Shown: piece by piece, positions 8,299 to 17,072 of the stretch
Layout of the letters: the number at the start of each line of letters is the position of its first letter
Numbering within the stretch: the stretch's first letter is position 1
Assembly: GCA_964651705.1 (NCBI GenBank)
Contig: CAZYWZ010000023.1
Coordinates: forward strand, 1 to 64,000
Reading direction: 5' to 3'
DNA length: 64,000 nt
DNA from: JADLBR01 sp964651705
Lineage (GTDB): Bacteria; Verrucomicrobiota; Verrucomicrobiia; JADLBR01
Translations under genes and position numbers: made by a program
The notes under the pieces: generated by a model
The model's database searches: none
What the model saw: the letters and a program-made list of their open reading frames with translations, nothing else
Told to the model about the DNA's origin: nothing

Positions 8299-9411
8299 TC
8301 AATTCAGCCGAACGAAGTACTTGCCAGGGAGCGGGCGCACGAGGCGCCGAAGCTCAAGTTGCAGCAAGCTAGAGGACACCTTGGCGGGCGGCAACCCGCA
8401 AATTCGAATGATCTCATCGATGTGGCGCTCGTCGGAACCCAGCGCGTCCAATATCGCAATTTCCTCGCCCCCAGGAGCTTCTGCCGCCAGCGGGCCCGCG
8501 CCATCCGCCTTCGGTGGCGCCACCTTCCCGATGCCGGGCACCAGGAACTCGAACTCGGCCAGCACATCCTCGGCGCCCTCCACGAGCCGCGCGCCGTCCT
8601 TGATCAGCTGGTGGCAACCCCGCGAATGCGGCGTGTCCACCCTGCCCGGCACAGCGAAAACCTGCCTCCCCTGATCCAGCGCCATGCGCGCCGTGATCAG
8701 GGCCCCGCTGCTCTTCGGCGCCTCCACCACCAGCACCCCCAATGACAATCCCGCCACGACGCGATTCCGGATCGGAAAGGTCTGCTTGTCCGGCTCCGTC
8801 CCGAGCGGAAACTCGGAGACCAGCGCTCCCGACTCCGCCACCCGATCCGCCAGCAATCGATTCTCTGGCGGATAGACGCGATCGATGGCAGACCCAAGCA
8901 CCGCGATGGTCCTCCCCTTGGCCGCGATCGCACCCTCGTGCGCGTGGGTGTCCACCCCGCGCGCCAGACCGCTGATCACCGTCATCCCCGCATAGGCCAA
9001 CTGGAAACCCAGGCGCCGCGACATCTCGCGCCCATAATACGAGGTCTGCCTCGATCCCACCACCGCCACACCGCGCCGATCCCTTGCCTCGAACCCACCC
9101 CGCACGTAGAGGGCCAGCGGCGGATCGTAGATGTTTCTGAGATTCTCCGGATATTCCGCGTCCGCAGGCGTCAGCAGCCGGACCCCCAACGCCTTCGCCC
9201 GCGATAGCTCCGAGGCCAGATCCGCGTGCGATTCCCAGCCCGCGATCACCGAGGCCACGTCCTCCCCGATGCCCTCCACCCGCGCCAGCCTGCCACGGCT
9301 GCACCCCAGCGCGGCGGCCGCGCCCCCCAGCGCCTCCACCAGTCGCCGCACGCGCCCCGGCCCCACCTTCGGGAGCATGTTCAATGCCACGTACGCCTCG
9401 GATTCCGTCAT
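8299..9411 (-). CDS. dprA: DNA-processing protein DprA
   Basis: Loads RecA onto incoming single-stranded DNA during natural transformation. An N-terminal HhH/SAM-like region (MLPKVGPGRVRRLVEALGG) precedes the Rossmann-type DprA core with VVGSRQ (118-122), SGLARGVDTHAHEGA (147-161) and FPIRNRVVAGLS, then a C-terminal winged-helix (DML1-like) domain. I chose ATG 9411 (MTESEAYVALN): the frame stays open upstream to 9642, but that part runs through repeat copy C and has no DprA similarity. The 370-residue length is normal. First gene of the dprA-topB-xerC-waaA block. Confidence 0.94.
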   Translation of the reverse strand: MTESEAYVALNMLPKVGPGRVRRLVEALGGAAAALGCSRGRLARVEGIGEDVASVIAGWESHADLASELSRAKALGVRLLTPADAEYPENLRNIYDPPLALYVRGGFEARDRRGVAVVGSRQTSYYGREMSRRLGFQLAYAGMTVISGLARGVDTHAHEGAIAAKGRTIAVLGSAIDRVYPPENRLLADRVAESGALVSEFPLGTEPDKQTFPIRNRVVAGLSLGVLVVEAPKSSGALITARMALDQGRQVFAVPGRVDTPHSRGCHQLIKDGARLVEGAEDVLAEFEFLVPGIGKVAPPKADGAGPLAAEAPGGEEIAILDALGSDERHIDEIIRICGLPPAKVSSSLLQLELRRLVRPLPGKYFVRLN

Positions 9412-9522
9412 GAACCGACCAGTTTCCAAGACCCCGGTCAAAATGTCCAGACCATGCCGCCGGCCTTGTGGCTGGCCCCCGGATCCGGGCGTGAGGGTCC
9501 CGCGAATGATGGCCAACTCTTT

Positions 9523-9610
9523 TGGAGTGCGGCGTCGGAGCGCCGCTTTGGATTGCCCCGCACGTCCCGGCGTGCGCTCGCCGACTCCTTCGCCGGACGA
9601 CGCAGGACCG
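9523..9610 (-). repeat. palindromic interspersed repeat, half copy C
   Basis: The minus strand reads like the right half of copy B: GGGGCAATCCAAAGCGGCGCT followed by a CGCCGCACTCCA end (9523-9552 on the plus strand, TGGAGTGCGGCG...CGCTTTGGA). The internal loop part to about 9610 is also similar. The other arm is missing, so it is a truncated element. It occupies the 283-bp gap between dprA and the divergent sulfatase gene. Confidence 0.6.
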
Positions 9611-9694
9611 ACCCTTACGCGATGATTTCGATTGCCCGGCACCCATCACCACGCACCATGAATCGCACGGGTCCAAACGCATGACACCCAACAC

Positions 9695-11248
9695 ATGAAA
9701 ACCCTCTCGGCCCTCATCTGCGCCTCCGCCCTCCTCCCCCTCGTCGCCACCGGCGCGCCGCACGAGAGTCGCCCCCGGCCCAACGTGCTCTTCATCGCCA
9801 TCGACGACCAGAACGACTGGATCGGCCACCTCGGCGGTCACCCGCTCGCGAAGACCCCGAACATCGACCGCCTCGCGGCGCGCGGCACGGCATTCCTCAA
9901 CGCGCACGTGCAAAGCCCCCTCTGCAATCCCTGCCGCACCAGCCTCCTGCTCGGCCTCCGGCCCACGACGACCGGCATCTATGGCCTCGCCCCCTGGTTT
10001 CGCACCGTCCCGAAATGGCGGGATCGCGTCACCCTCCCGCAGCATTTTGCCGCACAGGGCTACCGGACGCTCGCCACAGGAAAAATCTACCACGGTGGCG
10101 CCGGGGGCGGGGGCGGGGGCGGCGCCGGCAAGGCCAAGCGCAAAACTCAGGGCAAGGCCCCGGACCACGGGGCCCAGGATCCACCGGAATTTCAGGTCAC
10201 GGGCAAGGCCGGTGGCCTCGGCGCCAAACCCGAAAAGAAACTCATCCCGCCGACCCCGATGGGCAACCATCCGCTCATGGACTGGGGAGTCTTCCCGCAC
10301 CGCGACGAGGACAAGGGCGACTATCAGGTCGCGAGTTGGACCATCGAGCAGATCCAGAACGCGCCCAAGGATCGCCCCTTCTTCCTGGCGGCCGGTTTCT
10401 TCCTCCCGCACGTGCCCTGCTACGCCACGCAGAAATGGTTCGATCTCTACCCCGACGACGACAGCGTGCTCCCCATCGTCAAGGCAGACGACCGCGACGA
10501 CACGCCGCGCTTCTCCTGGTACCTCCACTGGGAACTGCCCGAGCCCCGGCTGAGATGGGTGACGGAAAACAACCAGTGGCGCAACCTGGTCCGGAGCTAC
10601 CTCGCCTGCACCAGCTTCGTGGACGCGCAGGTCGGGCGCATCCTCGACGCCCTCGACGCGGCCGGCCTCGCGGAGAACACGATCGTCGTCCTATGGGGCG
10701 ACCACGGATGGCATCTGGGCGAAAAGGGCATCACGGGGAAAAACACCCTCTGGGACGATGGCACCCGCGTGCCCCTCGTCTTCGCCGGCCCCGGCGTGAA
10801 ACCGGGCCAGCGGTGTTCCCGTCCCGCCGAATTGCTCGACATCTATCCGACGCTCATCGGCCTCTGCGGCCTCCCCGCGCGCGACGACCTCGAGGGCATC
10901 AGCCTCCTACCCCAGCTCGAAGACGCCACCGCGATGCGCGAGCGCCCCGCCATCACCAGCCACAACCAGGGGAACCACGGGATCCGCAGCGAGCGCTGGC
11001 GATACATTCGCTACGCCGACGGCAGCGAGGAACTCTACGACATGCACGCCGATCCGAACGAGTGGAACAACCTCGCCGGACAGGCCAAGTACGCCGACGT
11101 CATCGCCGAACACAGGCGCTGGCTGCCGAAGATCGACGAGCCCCCCGCCCCGGGCAGCGCCTCGCGCGTCCTGACGTACGATAAAGCCACCGACACCGCC
11201 ATCTGGGAGGGCAAGACCGTCAGACGCAACGACCCCATCCCGGAATGA
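9695..11248 (+). CDS. secreted sulfatase, iduronate-2-sulfatase-like, variant motif CNPCR
   Basis: Family S1 sulfatase that would hydrolyse a sulfate ester of a glycan. Signal peptide (about 1-20), metal ligands DD at 37-38 (IAIDDQND), active-site segment C77-N-P-C-R81 TSLLLG, then TTTGIYG as in iduronate-2-sulfatase-like members. Late metal ligands lie in WGDHGWHLGEKG. The Ser/Ala/Thr normally at the fourth motif position is a second Cys (C80). The usual GKWH is GKIYH, followed by a glycine run and basic stretch (about 134-150) encoded by GGGGGCGGGGGCGG-type low-complexity DNA. 517 residues. Standalone gene, convergent with the AraC regulator. Substrate unknown. Confidence 0.92.
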   Translation: MKTLSALICASALLPLVATGAPHESRPRPNVLFIAIDDQNDWIGHLGGHPLAKTPNIDRLAARGTAFLNAHVQSPLCNPCRTSLLLGLRPTTTGIYGLAPWFRTVPKWRDRVTLPQHFAAQGYRTLATGKIYHGGAGGGGGGGAGKAKRKTQGKAPDHGAQDPPEFQVTGKAGGLGAKPEKKLIPPTPMGNHPLMDWGVFPHRDEDKGDYQVASWTIEQIQNAPKDRPFFLAAGFFLPHVPCYATQKWFDLYPDDDSVLPIVKADDRDDTPRFSWYLHWELPEPRLRWVTENNQWRNLVRSYLACTSFVDAQVGRILDALDAAGLAENTIVVLWGDHGWHLGEKGITGKNTLWDDGTRVPLVFAGPGVKPGQRCSRPAELLDIYPTLIGLCGLPARDDLEGISLLPQLEDATAMRERPAITSHNQGNHGIRSERWRYIRYADGSEELYDMHADPNEWNNLAGQAKYADVIAEHRRWLPKIDEPPAPGSASRVLTYDKATDTAIWEGKTVRRNDPIPE

Positions 11249-11310
11249 CGATTTCCGATGGACGATGGCAGTTGGTTGATCCGCATCCCGCGATCTTCCA
11301 TCGAAAATCG
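11249..11310. terminator. imperfect inverted repeat between convergent genes
   Basis: CGATTTCCGATGG (11249-11261) and CCATCGAAAATCG (11298-11310) are inverted copies with one mismatch over 13 bp. They start at the base after the sulfatase stop codon and face the convergent AraC gene. This could serve as a bidirectional terminator or be another repeat; there is no U-tract. Confidence 0.4.
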
Positions 11311-11369
11311 GCAACCTAACGGCGCAGCGGGAGAGAGATAACTCCCCGCGAGGCGCGCCCGCAGGGGCC

Positions 11370-12116
11370 TCAGGGGCGAATGGAATGGCGCCGGCGATAC
11401 ACATGCGGGCGCACGCCCATGAAACGTCGGAACGTCCGCGAGAAATGGCTATGGTCGAAAAAACCTGTCTCCTGGGCAATGTCGGTGGCCTTTCGGCCCG
11501 TCTCGGCCAATAGCCGGCAGGCGGCGTTGATCCGGACCCTCAATAGGTACTCGCGGGGCGAGGTCCCGAAGAGACGATGAAATTGCCGCCCGAACTGGCT
11601 GCGAGAAAGCCTCGCGGCTCTCGCCAGTTCCCCGATTCCCAGTGGTTCCCCGAAGCACTCATGCATCATCTCGACCGCTCGCGAGATACCGCTCAACGTC
11701 GGCGGCGGCGCGCGCAGGCCGCGTACCTCGCGCCAGATGCCCGCCAGCCCTATGATCTTGCCCCGGCGGTCGCGCAGCGGGAATTTGCTGAATACGATCA
11801 GCGCGTTCGAACCCTTCTCTGGCGCCGGGCAGATCGCATTGATGATCGGTCGGCCCGTCACCATCACCTGCCGGTCCTGGTTCAGATACATCGCCATGTG
11901 GTTCTCCGAAAAGAACTCGCGCCCCGTTTTCCCGATCGTCTCCTCCTCGCTGGCGACCCCGCAGCATTCCACCGCGCGCACATTGTTCATCACGAAACGG
12001 CTCTGCCGATCCTTGACGAAAAATGCCACGTCCGGGAGCAGGTCGAGCAGCCCCTGGAATGCGCCGAAGTCCCCCACGCGCCGCAGAAAAGCCTCTTTGA
12101 ACCTAGCCGGGCTCAT
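11370..12116 (-). CDS. AraC-family transcriptional regulator with N-terminal PAS domain
   Basis: A 248-residue regulator. The N-terminal PAS-like sensor (about 17-135) includes LLDLLPDVAFFVKDRQSRFVM-type strands and a FPLRDRRGKIIGLAGIWRE C-cap. A C-terminal AraC/XylS double helix-turn-helix (about 145-245) contains the hallmark second-HTH segment IAQETGFFDHSHFSRTFRR. PAS rather than a cupin sensor suggests a small-molecule or redox ligand. It is divergent from the URO-D-like gene at 12203. ATG 12116 leaves an 86-bp regulatory gap; a GTG at 12191 is in frame but would leave 11 bp. Likely local targets are the genes to its right (see the direct repeat at 15061-15091); this is inference. Confidence 0.88.
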   Translation of the reverse strand: MSPARFKEAFLRRVGDFGAFQGLLDLLPDVAFFVKDRQSRFVMNNVRAVECCGVASEEETIGKTGREFFSENHMAMYLNQDRQVMVTGRPIINAICPAPEKGSNALIVFSKFPLRDRRGKIIGLAGIWREVRGLRAPPPTLSGISRAVEMMHECFGEPLGIGELARAARLSRSQFGRQFHRLFGTSPREYLLRVRINAACRLLAETGRKATDIAQETGFFDHSHFSRTFRRFMGVRPHVYRRRHSIRP

Positions 12117-12202
12117 GCGCACTGAATACACAGGAATGTCGCGCCCGTGCAAGCCGTCAGACTCGACCCCGGCCACGCTGGCGGCGATCACATCGCACCG
12201 CC

Positions 12203-13642
12203 GTGAATACCGAGCACCTCTACAGCCAGCGACTGAATCGTTACGTCACCGCCATGCGCAACCAGAGGCCGGACCGTGTCCCGATCCGGCCATTCGTCGC
12301 AGAATTCACCGCGCGCTACGCGGGCTACACTTGCCAGCAGGTCGCGCACGACTATCGCAAGGCCTTCGACGCCGCCGCGCGGTGCGCCCGCAATTTCGAC
12401 TGGGATGCCATCGTCCCCAACATGGTCGCCACCTGGACGGGGATGGCCCAGGCCGCCGGCTTGCGATACTACGGCATCCCCGGCATCGGTCTCCCACATG
12501 ATTCGGGCTTCAATTACATCGAACCACCCGAGGAGCAGGCGTTCATGCGGGAGGATGAATACGACGCGCTCATCGCCGACCCTACCGATTTCTTGTATAA
12601 TGTGTGGTTGCCGCGCGTCTCGACCGAGATCCGGAAACCCGGCGAGCCCGCCACGTACCGGGGGACCCTTGCGCTGGTGAAGAGCGCGATGGCCATGCGC
12701 CAATATTTCGACGCATTCGGCCCACATGTCGCACGACTGCGCACCGAGTGCGCCATGCCCTGCGCCATCGCGGGCATCTTCAAGGCCCCCTTCGACATCA
12801 TCGCCGACAAGCTCCGCGGCTACATCGGCCTGACGATGGACATGTTCACGCAGCCCGACAAGGTGCTCCGCGCCTGCGAGGCCCTGATGCCGCACCTCTG
12901 CCACGTCGGCCTGACCACCGCCGATCCCGATCGCCTCCTGCCCATCGGTTTCTGGATGCACCGCGGCTGCGTGCCGTTCGTCTCCCCACAGACCTTCGGT
13001 TCCCATTACTGGCCCACGCTGAAGCCGATCATCGAGGAGTTCTGGAAAAACGACCACCAGACACTGTTTTATGCCGAGGGAAAGTGGGCGCACCACCTCG
13101 ACACGTTCCGCGAGCTACCCGATCGCAGCATCGTGTACCACTGCGACCGCGACGACATCTTCGAGGTGCACCGGCGCCTCCACGACAAGTTCGCCATCAG
13201 CGGCGGCATCCCGAACGTCATGCTGAGCTTCGGCAAGCCCGGTGAGGTGCGCGACTTCTGCGCCCGAGTCATACGGGAGGTTGCGGCGGACGGCGGCTAC
13301 ATCATGGACGCGGGCGCCATCATGCAAAATGACACCAGCATCGAGAACATGCACGCCATGACGGAGGCCTGCCGCGAGTTCGGCGCCTACGGGGCCGACG
13401 ATCGCGCCGCCCCGGCGGCCGCGCCGCCGGCCGATGCACCAGGGTCGGCCGCCCGCGCCCGGCCGACCGGTATGGCCGATCGACCCCCTCCATCCATCCC
13501 GCCGGGCATCTGCATCCCATGGGAGCGGAAAGCCCGAGAGTTGCCTCCGATCACCGGCGACCCGGACCTCGTGCGGGACATCTGGAACGAGATCGAGGGG
13601 CTCGCCAGCACCTACATCTGGCAGTTGCTTCTCGCGTTCTGA
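12203..13642 (+). CDS. uroporphyrinogen decarboxylase (URO-D)-fold protein, methyltransferase-like
   Basis: The opening LNRYVTAMRNQRPDRVPIRP is the typical N-terminus of the URO-D/CmuA/MtaA superfamily, whose members decarboxylate uroporphyrinogen or, more often in such contexts, transfer methyl groups to or from corrinoids or cofactors. The body has YHCDRDDIFEVHRRLHDKF and GGIPNVMLSFGKPGEVRDF. It ends with an unusual Ala/Pro-rich linker (about 397-435) and an extra tail. A GTG start at 12203 keeps the conserved N-terminus; ATG 12254 would cut into it. Divergent from the PAS-AraC gene and 130 nt ahead of the Gfo/Idh gene, so probably one unit with it. A haem role is unlikely given the neighbours. 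Confidence 0.75.
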   Translation: MNTEHLYSQRLNRYVTAMRNQRPDRVPIRPFVAEFTARYAGYTCQQVAHDYRKAFDAAARCARNFDWDAIVPNMVATWTGMAQAAGLRYYGIPGIGLPHDSGFNYIEPPEEQAFMREDEYDALIADPTDFLYNVWLPRVSTEIRKPGEPATYRGTLALVKSAMAMRQYFDAFGPHVARLRTECAMPCAIAGIFKAPFDIIADKLRGYIGLTMDMFTQPDKVLRACEALMPHLCHVGLTTADPDRLLPIGFWMHRGCVPFVSPQTFGSHYWPTLKPIIEEFWKNDHQTLFYAEGKWAHHLDTFRELPDRSIVYHCDRDDIFEVHRRLHDKFAISGGIPNVMLSFGKPGEVRDFCARVIREVAADGGYIMDAGAIMQNDTSIENMHAMTEACREFGAYGADDRAAPAAAPPADAPGSAARARPTGMADRPPPSIPPGICIPWERKARELPPITGDPDLVRDIWNEIEGLASTYIWQLLLAF

Positions 13643-13772
13643 GGCTCCGCCGACAATGGCCCGGGCCTGGCACGGACATCAGATGCGCCACCGATACACA
13701 GGAAAGCCGCAGAGATGCTCGCCACGCGAACCCGCCCTCGCCCAGAATGGCCCGAAATCACAGGAGGTCCCC

Positions 13773-15053
13773 ATGGTCGATCAGGAATCGTTGCACGAAC
13801 CCCCCGGCACCGGGCTCCACGCCTCGCGCCGGGACTTCATCCGGGCCGCGCTCGCCGCCGCCGCGCCCGCGATGGCGACGGCGCCCGCAAGGGCACAGGT
13901 GCCCAATGCGTCCCCCGCCACCGAGCCGCCCAGACTTTCCAAGAGATTCAAGATCGGCATCATCGGCCTCGGGCACCGCGGCAATCACGTCGCCAAGTTT
14001 TTCCTGAAACATGGCGGGTACGAGATCCATGCCGCGGCCGACTATTTCCAGGAGGCGGTCGACCAGTTTGGCGACTTACATGGCGTGGATAGGGCACGCC
14101 GCTTTGTCGGCCTGGGTGGCTACAAGAAGCTCATCGATTGCGGCGTGGACATCGTCGCCATCGAGCACATGCCGTATTTCATGCCAGAGCACGCCGCCGC
14201 CGCCATCGCTGCCGGCAAGCACATCTACATGGCCAAGCCGGTGGCCGTGGATGTGCCGGGCACACTGAAGATCGGCGAACTGGGCAAGGAGGCCACGCGA
14301 AAGAACCTCTGCTTCATGGTGGATTACCAGGCCCCGACCGACCCCTCCAATGCCGAGGTGCGCCAGCGCGTGCTCGACGGCGGCCTCGGCAAACTCGCCT
14401 ACGTCTGCACGTACGGCAACGCCAAGCGCTGGCGCGAGCCGACGCCGGAGACCCCAAAAGAAGAGTACCTGCGCAACACCCTCTGGCTCCACCATGTCGA
14501 ACTGGCCGCGGACGCCTGCGTCTCCTACGACATCCACGCCATCGACACCGCCGTGTGGGTGCTCGGGAAGAGGCCCGCGGTCGCCATGGGTTTCGCCGAG
14601 ACCCGGCGCGCCGACGCGTTCCTCTCGGGCCGCGACTCCGTCCACTGCGTCATGCAGTTCGACGACGGCCTCACCTGGGTCCACCAGCACCAGTCGTTGA
14701 AGAACCAGTCCGATCTGACCGGCGGCGCCAGCCTCTGCTGCAAGATCTACGGCACCGATGCCTGCGCCGTCCTGCCCTATGGCGAAAAGGCGTTCGTCCG
14801 CGGCGGCCCGAAGCATTTCGTCGGCCCGGTGGACAATCTCTACGCCGAGGGCGTCGCCCGCAACGTCGCCCAATTCTACACCGCCCTGACGGAGGGCCAC
14901 TTCGAGAATCCCACCGTCGCGCGCTCCGTGGACAGCCACCTCGCCGCCATCCTGATGCGCGAGGCGAGCTATCGCCGGGGGCGTCTCACCATGGACGAGC
15001 TGCTGATGGAGTACAAGAGACTCGAGTTCGACGTCACCGGCCTCAAGGCATGA
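13773..15053 (+). CDS. Tat-exported Gfo/Idh/MocA-family oxidoreductase
   Basis: NAD(P)-dependent oxidoreductase-like protein of 426 residues. A twin-arginine signal SRRDFIRAALAAAAPAMA (about 18-35) indicates folded export. The Rossmann motif IGIIGLGHRGNHV starts at about residue 61; HIYMAKPVAVD replaces the common EKP motif. The C-terminal Gfo/Idh domain includes HHVELAADACVSYDIHAIDTAVW. It has a strong ribosome binding site (AGGAGGT, 9 nt before ATG 13773). Exported members of this family are common in PVC bacteria next to sulfatases and may act on oxidised or anhydro sugars. Here it sits between the URO-D-like gene and a sulfatase. Confidence 0.88.
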   Translation: MVDQESLHEPPGTGLHASRRDFIRAALAAAAPAMATAPARAQVPNASPATEPPRLSKRFKIGIIGLGHRGNHVAKFFLKHGGYEIHAAADYFQEAVDQFGDLHGVDRARRFVGLGGYKKLIDCGVDIVAIEHMPYFMPEHAAAAIAAGKHIYMAKPVAVDVPGTLKIGELGKEATRKNLCFMVDYQAPTDPSNAEVRQRVLDGGLGKLAYVCTYGNAKRWREPTPETPKEEYLRNTLWLHHVELAADACVSYDIHAIDTAVWVLGKRPAVAMGFAETRRADAFLSGRDSVHCVMQFDDGLTWVHQHQSLKNQSDLTGGASLCCKIYGTDACAVLPYGEKAFVRGGPKHFVGPVDNLYAEGVARNVAQFYTALTEGHFENPTVARSVDSHLAAILMREASYRRGRLTMDELLMEYKRLEFDVTGLKA

Positions 15054-15060
15054 GGGCACG

Positions 15061-15091
15061 GGTCAAGAATCGTTATCCCAAGGTCAAGAAT
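15061..15091 (+). promoter_or_regulatory. 21-bp-spaced direct repeat, candidate AraC-type operator
   Basis: GGTCAAGAAT occurs at 15061-15070 and again at 15082-15091, start to start exactly 21 bp, i.e. two helical turns. AraC-family proteins typically bind such direct repeats. It lies in the 103-bp gap upstream of the sulfatase at 15157, and a PAS-AraC gene is 3 kb away. No clear sigma70 -35/-10 pair follows. The regulatory role is inference. Confidence 0.45.
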
Positions 15092-15156
15092 AGCCATTCC
15101 CCGGAGGCCGGAACGGTGACAGCATACGGTCCATGCTCGGTGGAGGGACGAAGGCC

Positions 15157-16947
15157 GTGAGACAGATCCTCCCAATCGTCGCGGCCATGCCGCTGGCGCC
15201 GCTGGCCGCGCTGCACGCCGCGGATGCGCCTGCCGCGAAGCCCAACATCCTGATCGTCCTGACGGACGACCAGGGATACGGGGATTTTTCCTTCTCGGGC
15301 AACCCGAGGCTGAAGACGCCCCATCTCGATCGCCTTCACGAGCGCAGCATCCGATTGACCGACTTTCATGTCGCGCCGATGTGTACGCCGACCCGAAGCC
15401 AGCTCATGACCGGAGTCGACGCGGCGCGCAACGGGGCGTTCATGGCATGCTCCGGATACTCCTCGATCCGCCCGGGCATCCCGACCCTGCCCGAGATCCT
15501 CCGCGCGAACGGCTACCGGACCGGCCTCTTCGGAAAATGGCACCTTGGCGACAACGCGCCGCACCGCCCGATGGACAGGGGCTTCGACCACGCGGTGTGG
15601 CACAAGGGGTGGGGCATCTCGTCGGTGCCCGATCGATGGAACAACGACTATTTTGACGACACGTACTGGGTCAATGACGAGACGAAGGCCTTTCGAGGAT
15701 ACTGCACGGATATCTGGTTTGACGAGGCGATGGCCTGGATGGGCGCATGCGGACGGGACCGCGCGCCGTTCTTCGCCTACCTGTCGCTCAACGCCCCTCA
15801 CGGCCCACTGTTTGTCGCGGACAACTACCGGCAGCCCTATGCCGACCTCCCCCGCCCGCTGGCCACCTTCTTCGGCATGATCGCCAACATCGACGAGAAC
15901 ATGGGGCGGCTGGAGGACATGTTGGAGCGGTCCGGGCTGGACGACAACACCATCCTGATCTTCATGACCGACAACGGCGGGACGGTCGGCGTGCGGTTCT
16001 ACAACGCGGGCATGCGGGGCGGGAAGATGAGCCTGTACGACGGGGGCCACCGGGTGCCGTGCCTAATCCGCTGGCCGGCCGGGAACCTCGCGCCGCCGGG
16101 GGATCGCGGGGGATTGACGCTGGTTCAGGACATCGCGCCCACCCTGTTCGATTTTTGCGGCATCGGGGCGCGGCCCGACGTGGACGGCATCAGTCTCGCG
16201 GCGCTGCTCCGGGGGCGGGCGCTTCCCGCGTTGGAGTCGAGGATCGCGGTCGTTCAATACGGAAATCAGCCATGGCACTCGCTGGAACTTCCCGTCCGGC
16301 ACGATGCCTGTGTGATGTGGCGGTCGTGGCGGCTGGTCAAGGGCGAGGAGCTGTACGACATCGCCTCCGATCCGTCCCAGAAGCGGGACGTCGCGGCGGA
16401 CCATCCGCCCATCGTCGATCGAATGCGCGCGCACTACGAAACGTGGTGGAGTCAGGTCGAGCCTCGAGTCTACGGGCCGGCGATTCCGATCGGGATCGGC
16501 TGCGGTCGCGAGAGGGAAACCCTGCTGACGTCCCACGACTGGATGACGCTGAACACCGCCAACCAGAGCAACGTGCGGGAGGGCGCCAACCGATCGGGCG
16601 CTTGGGCCGTCGAGGCGGCGCGGGCCGGAACCTACACGTTCCGGTTGTACCGATGGCCGAAGGAATCCGGATTGGCCATGCGCGAGGCGGCCCCGGAGTA
16701 TCTGGGCGTCGACGGCGTTTTTCCCGCGGGCGCAGCGCTGCCAATCCGCCGCGCGAATCTAAGGATCGACGCGCAGGAATACACCGCGGAAGTCCGGGAA
16801 GGCGATGTGTTCGCCGAATTCGCCGTGCCGCTCCCCGCGGCACCCGTCGTGGTCCAGACCGCGCTCTACGACGACAGGCGGAACCGGCTCTGCGGGGCAT
16901 ATTACGTCTCGGTCGAAGGACCCCGGCCGACTGGGGGCCACGACTGA
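15157..16947 (+). CDS. secreted sulfatase with C-terminal beta-sandwich domain (motif CTPTR)
   Basis: 596-residue S1 sulfatase. Signal peptide ends ALHAADA (about 15-23). DD at 37-38, active site C76-T-P-T-R80 SQLMTG, GKWHLG (about 123), late motif MTDNGG. The sulfatase fold ends near DPSQKRDVAADHPP. A further about 150 residues (WMTLNTANQSNVREGANRSG-like start) form a beta-rich domain of the kind attached to some arylsulfatases, possibly glycan binding. GTG 15157 follows GGAGGG with good spacing; ATG 15133 is an in-frame alternative. It uses more G-ending codons than the sulfatases after 23.6 kb. Confidence 0.92.
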   Translation: MRQILPIVAAMPLAPLAALHAADAPAAKPNILIVLTDDQGYGDFSFSGNPRLKTPHLDRLHERSIRLTDFHVAPMCTPTRSQLMTGVDAARNGAFMACSGYSSIRPGIPTLPEILRANGYRTGLFGKWHLGDNAPHRPMDRGFDHAVWHKGWGISSVPDRWNNDYFDDTYWVNDETKAFRGYCTDIWFDEAMAWMGACGRDRAPFFAYLSLNAPHGPLFVADNYRQPYADLPRPLATFFGMIANIDENMGRLEDMLERSGLDDNTILIFMTDNGGTVGVRFYNAGMRGGKMSLYDGGHRVPCLIRWPAGNLAPPGDRGGLTLVQDIAPTLFDFCGIGARPDVDGISLAALLRGRALPALESRIAVVQYGNQPWHSLELPVRHDACVMWRSWRLVKGEELYDIASDPSQKRDVAADHPPIVDRMRAHYETWWSQVEPRVYGPAIPIGIGCGRERETLLTSHDWMTLNTANQSNVREGANRSGAWAVEAARAGTYTFRLYRWPKESGLAMREAAPEYLGVDGVFPAGAALPIRRANLRIDAQEYTAEVREGDVFAEFAVPLPAAPVVVQTALYDDRRNRLCGAYYVSVEGPRPTGGHD

Positions 16948-16951
16948 ATGA

Positions 16952-17072
16952 CAGGCCGCCCGAACGACCCAGGGCGAGTTCAAGCAGGACGGGGATGAGA
17001 ACGTTTCGCGCCTGCCCGCAAACCCAAGAGAACCCGGCGTTCCCGACAACACCCTCATCATCCATACACGAG
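16952..17072 (+). pseudogene. possible sulfatase/glycosidase remnant
   Basis: Frame starting at 16952 reads GEFKQDGDEN (16973 on) and then EPGVPDNTLIIHTRDE (17030 on). The first part resembles GEFKHDG near the C-terminus of the sulfatase-glycosidase fusion at 20817-23402 and shares a 16-nt match with its DNA. The second resembles the sulfatase strand before the DNG/DH motif (xxPDNTLIIxT). Neither is followed by an intact domain. Too short to be sure. Confidence 0.3.

Noticed and set aside
9412..9642. N-terminal extension of DprA to 9642
   Set aside because: It translates the repeat element (copy C) and lacks DprA similarity; MTESEAYVALN at 9411 is the natural start.
11249..11310. Stem-loop as a strong intrinsic terminator
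   Set aside because: No U-tract on either side and a mismatch in the stem; kept only as a low-confidence terminator or repeat.
15747..16994. Long in-frame extension upstream of the esterase
   Set aside because: It lies in the wrong frame over the intact sulfatase gene at 15157-16947 and reads as Arg/Gly-rich non-protein sequence.
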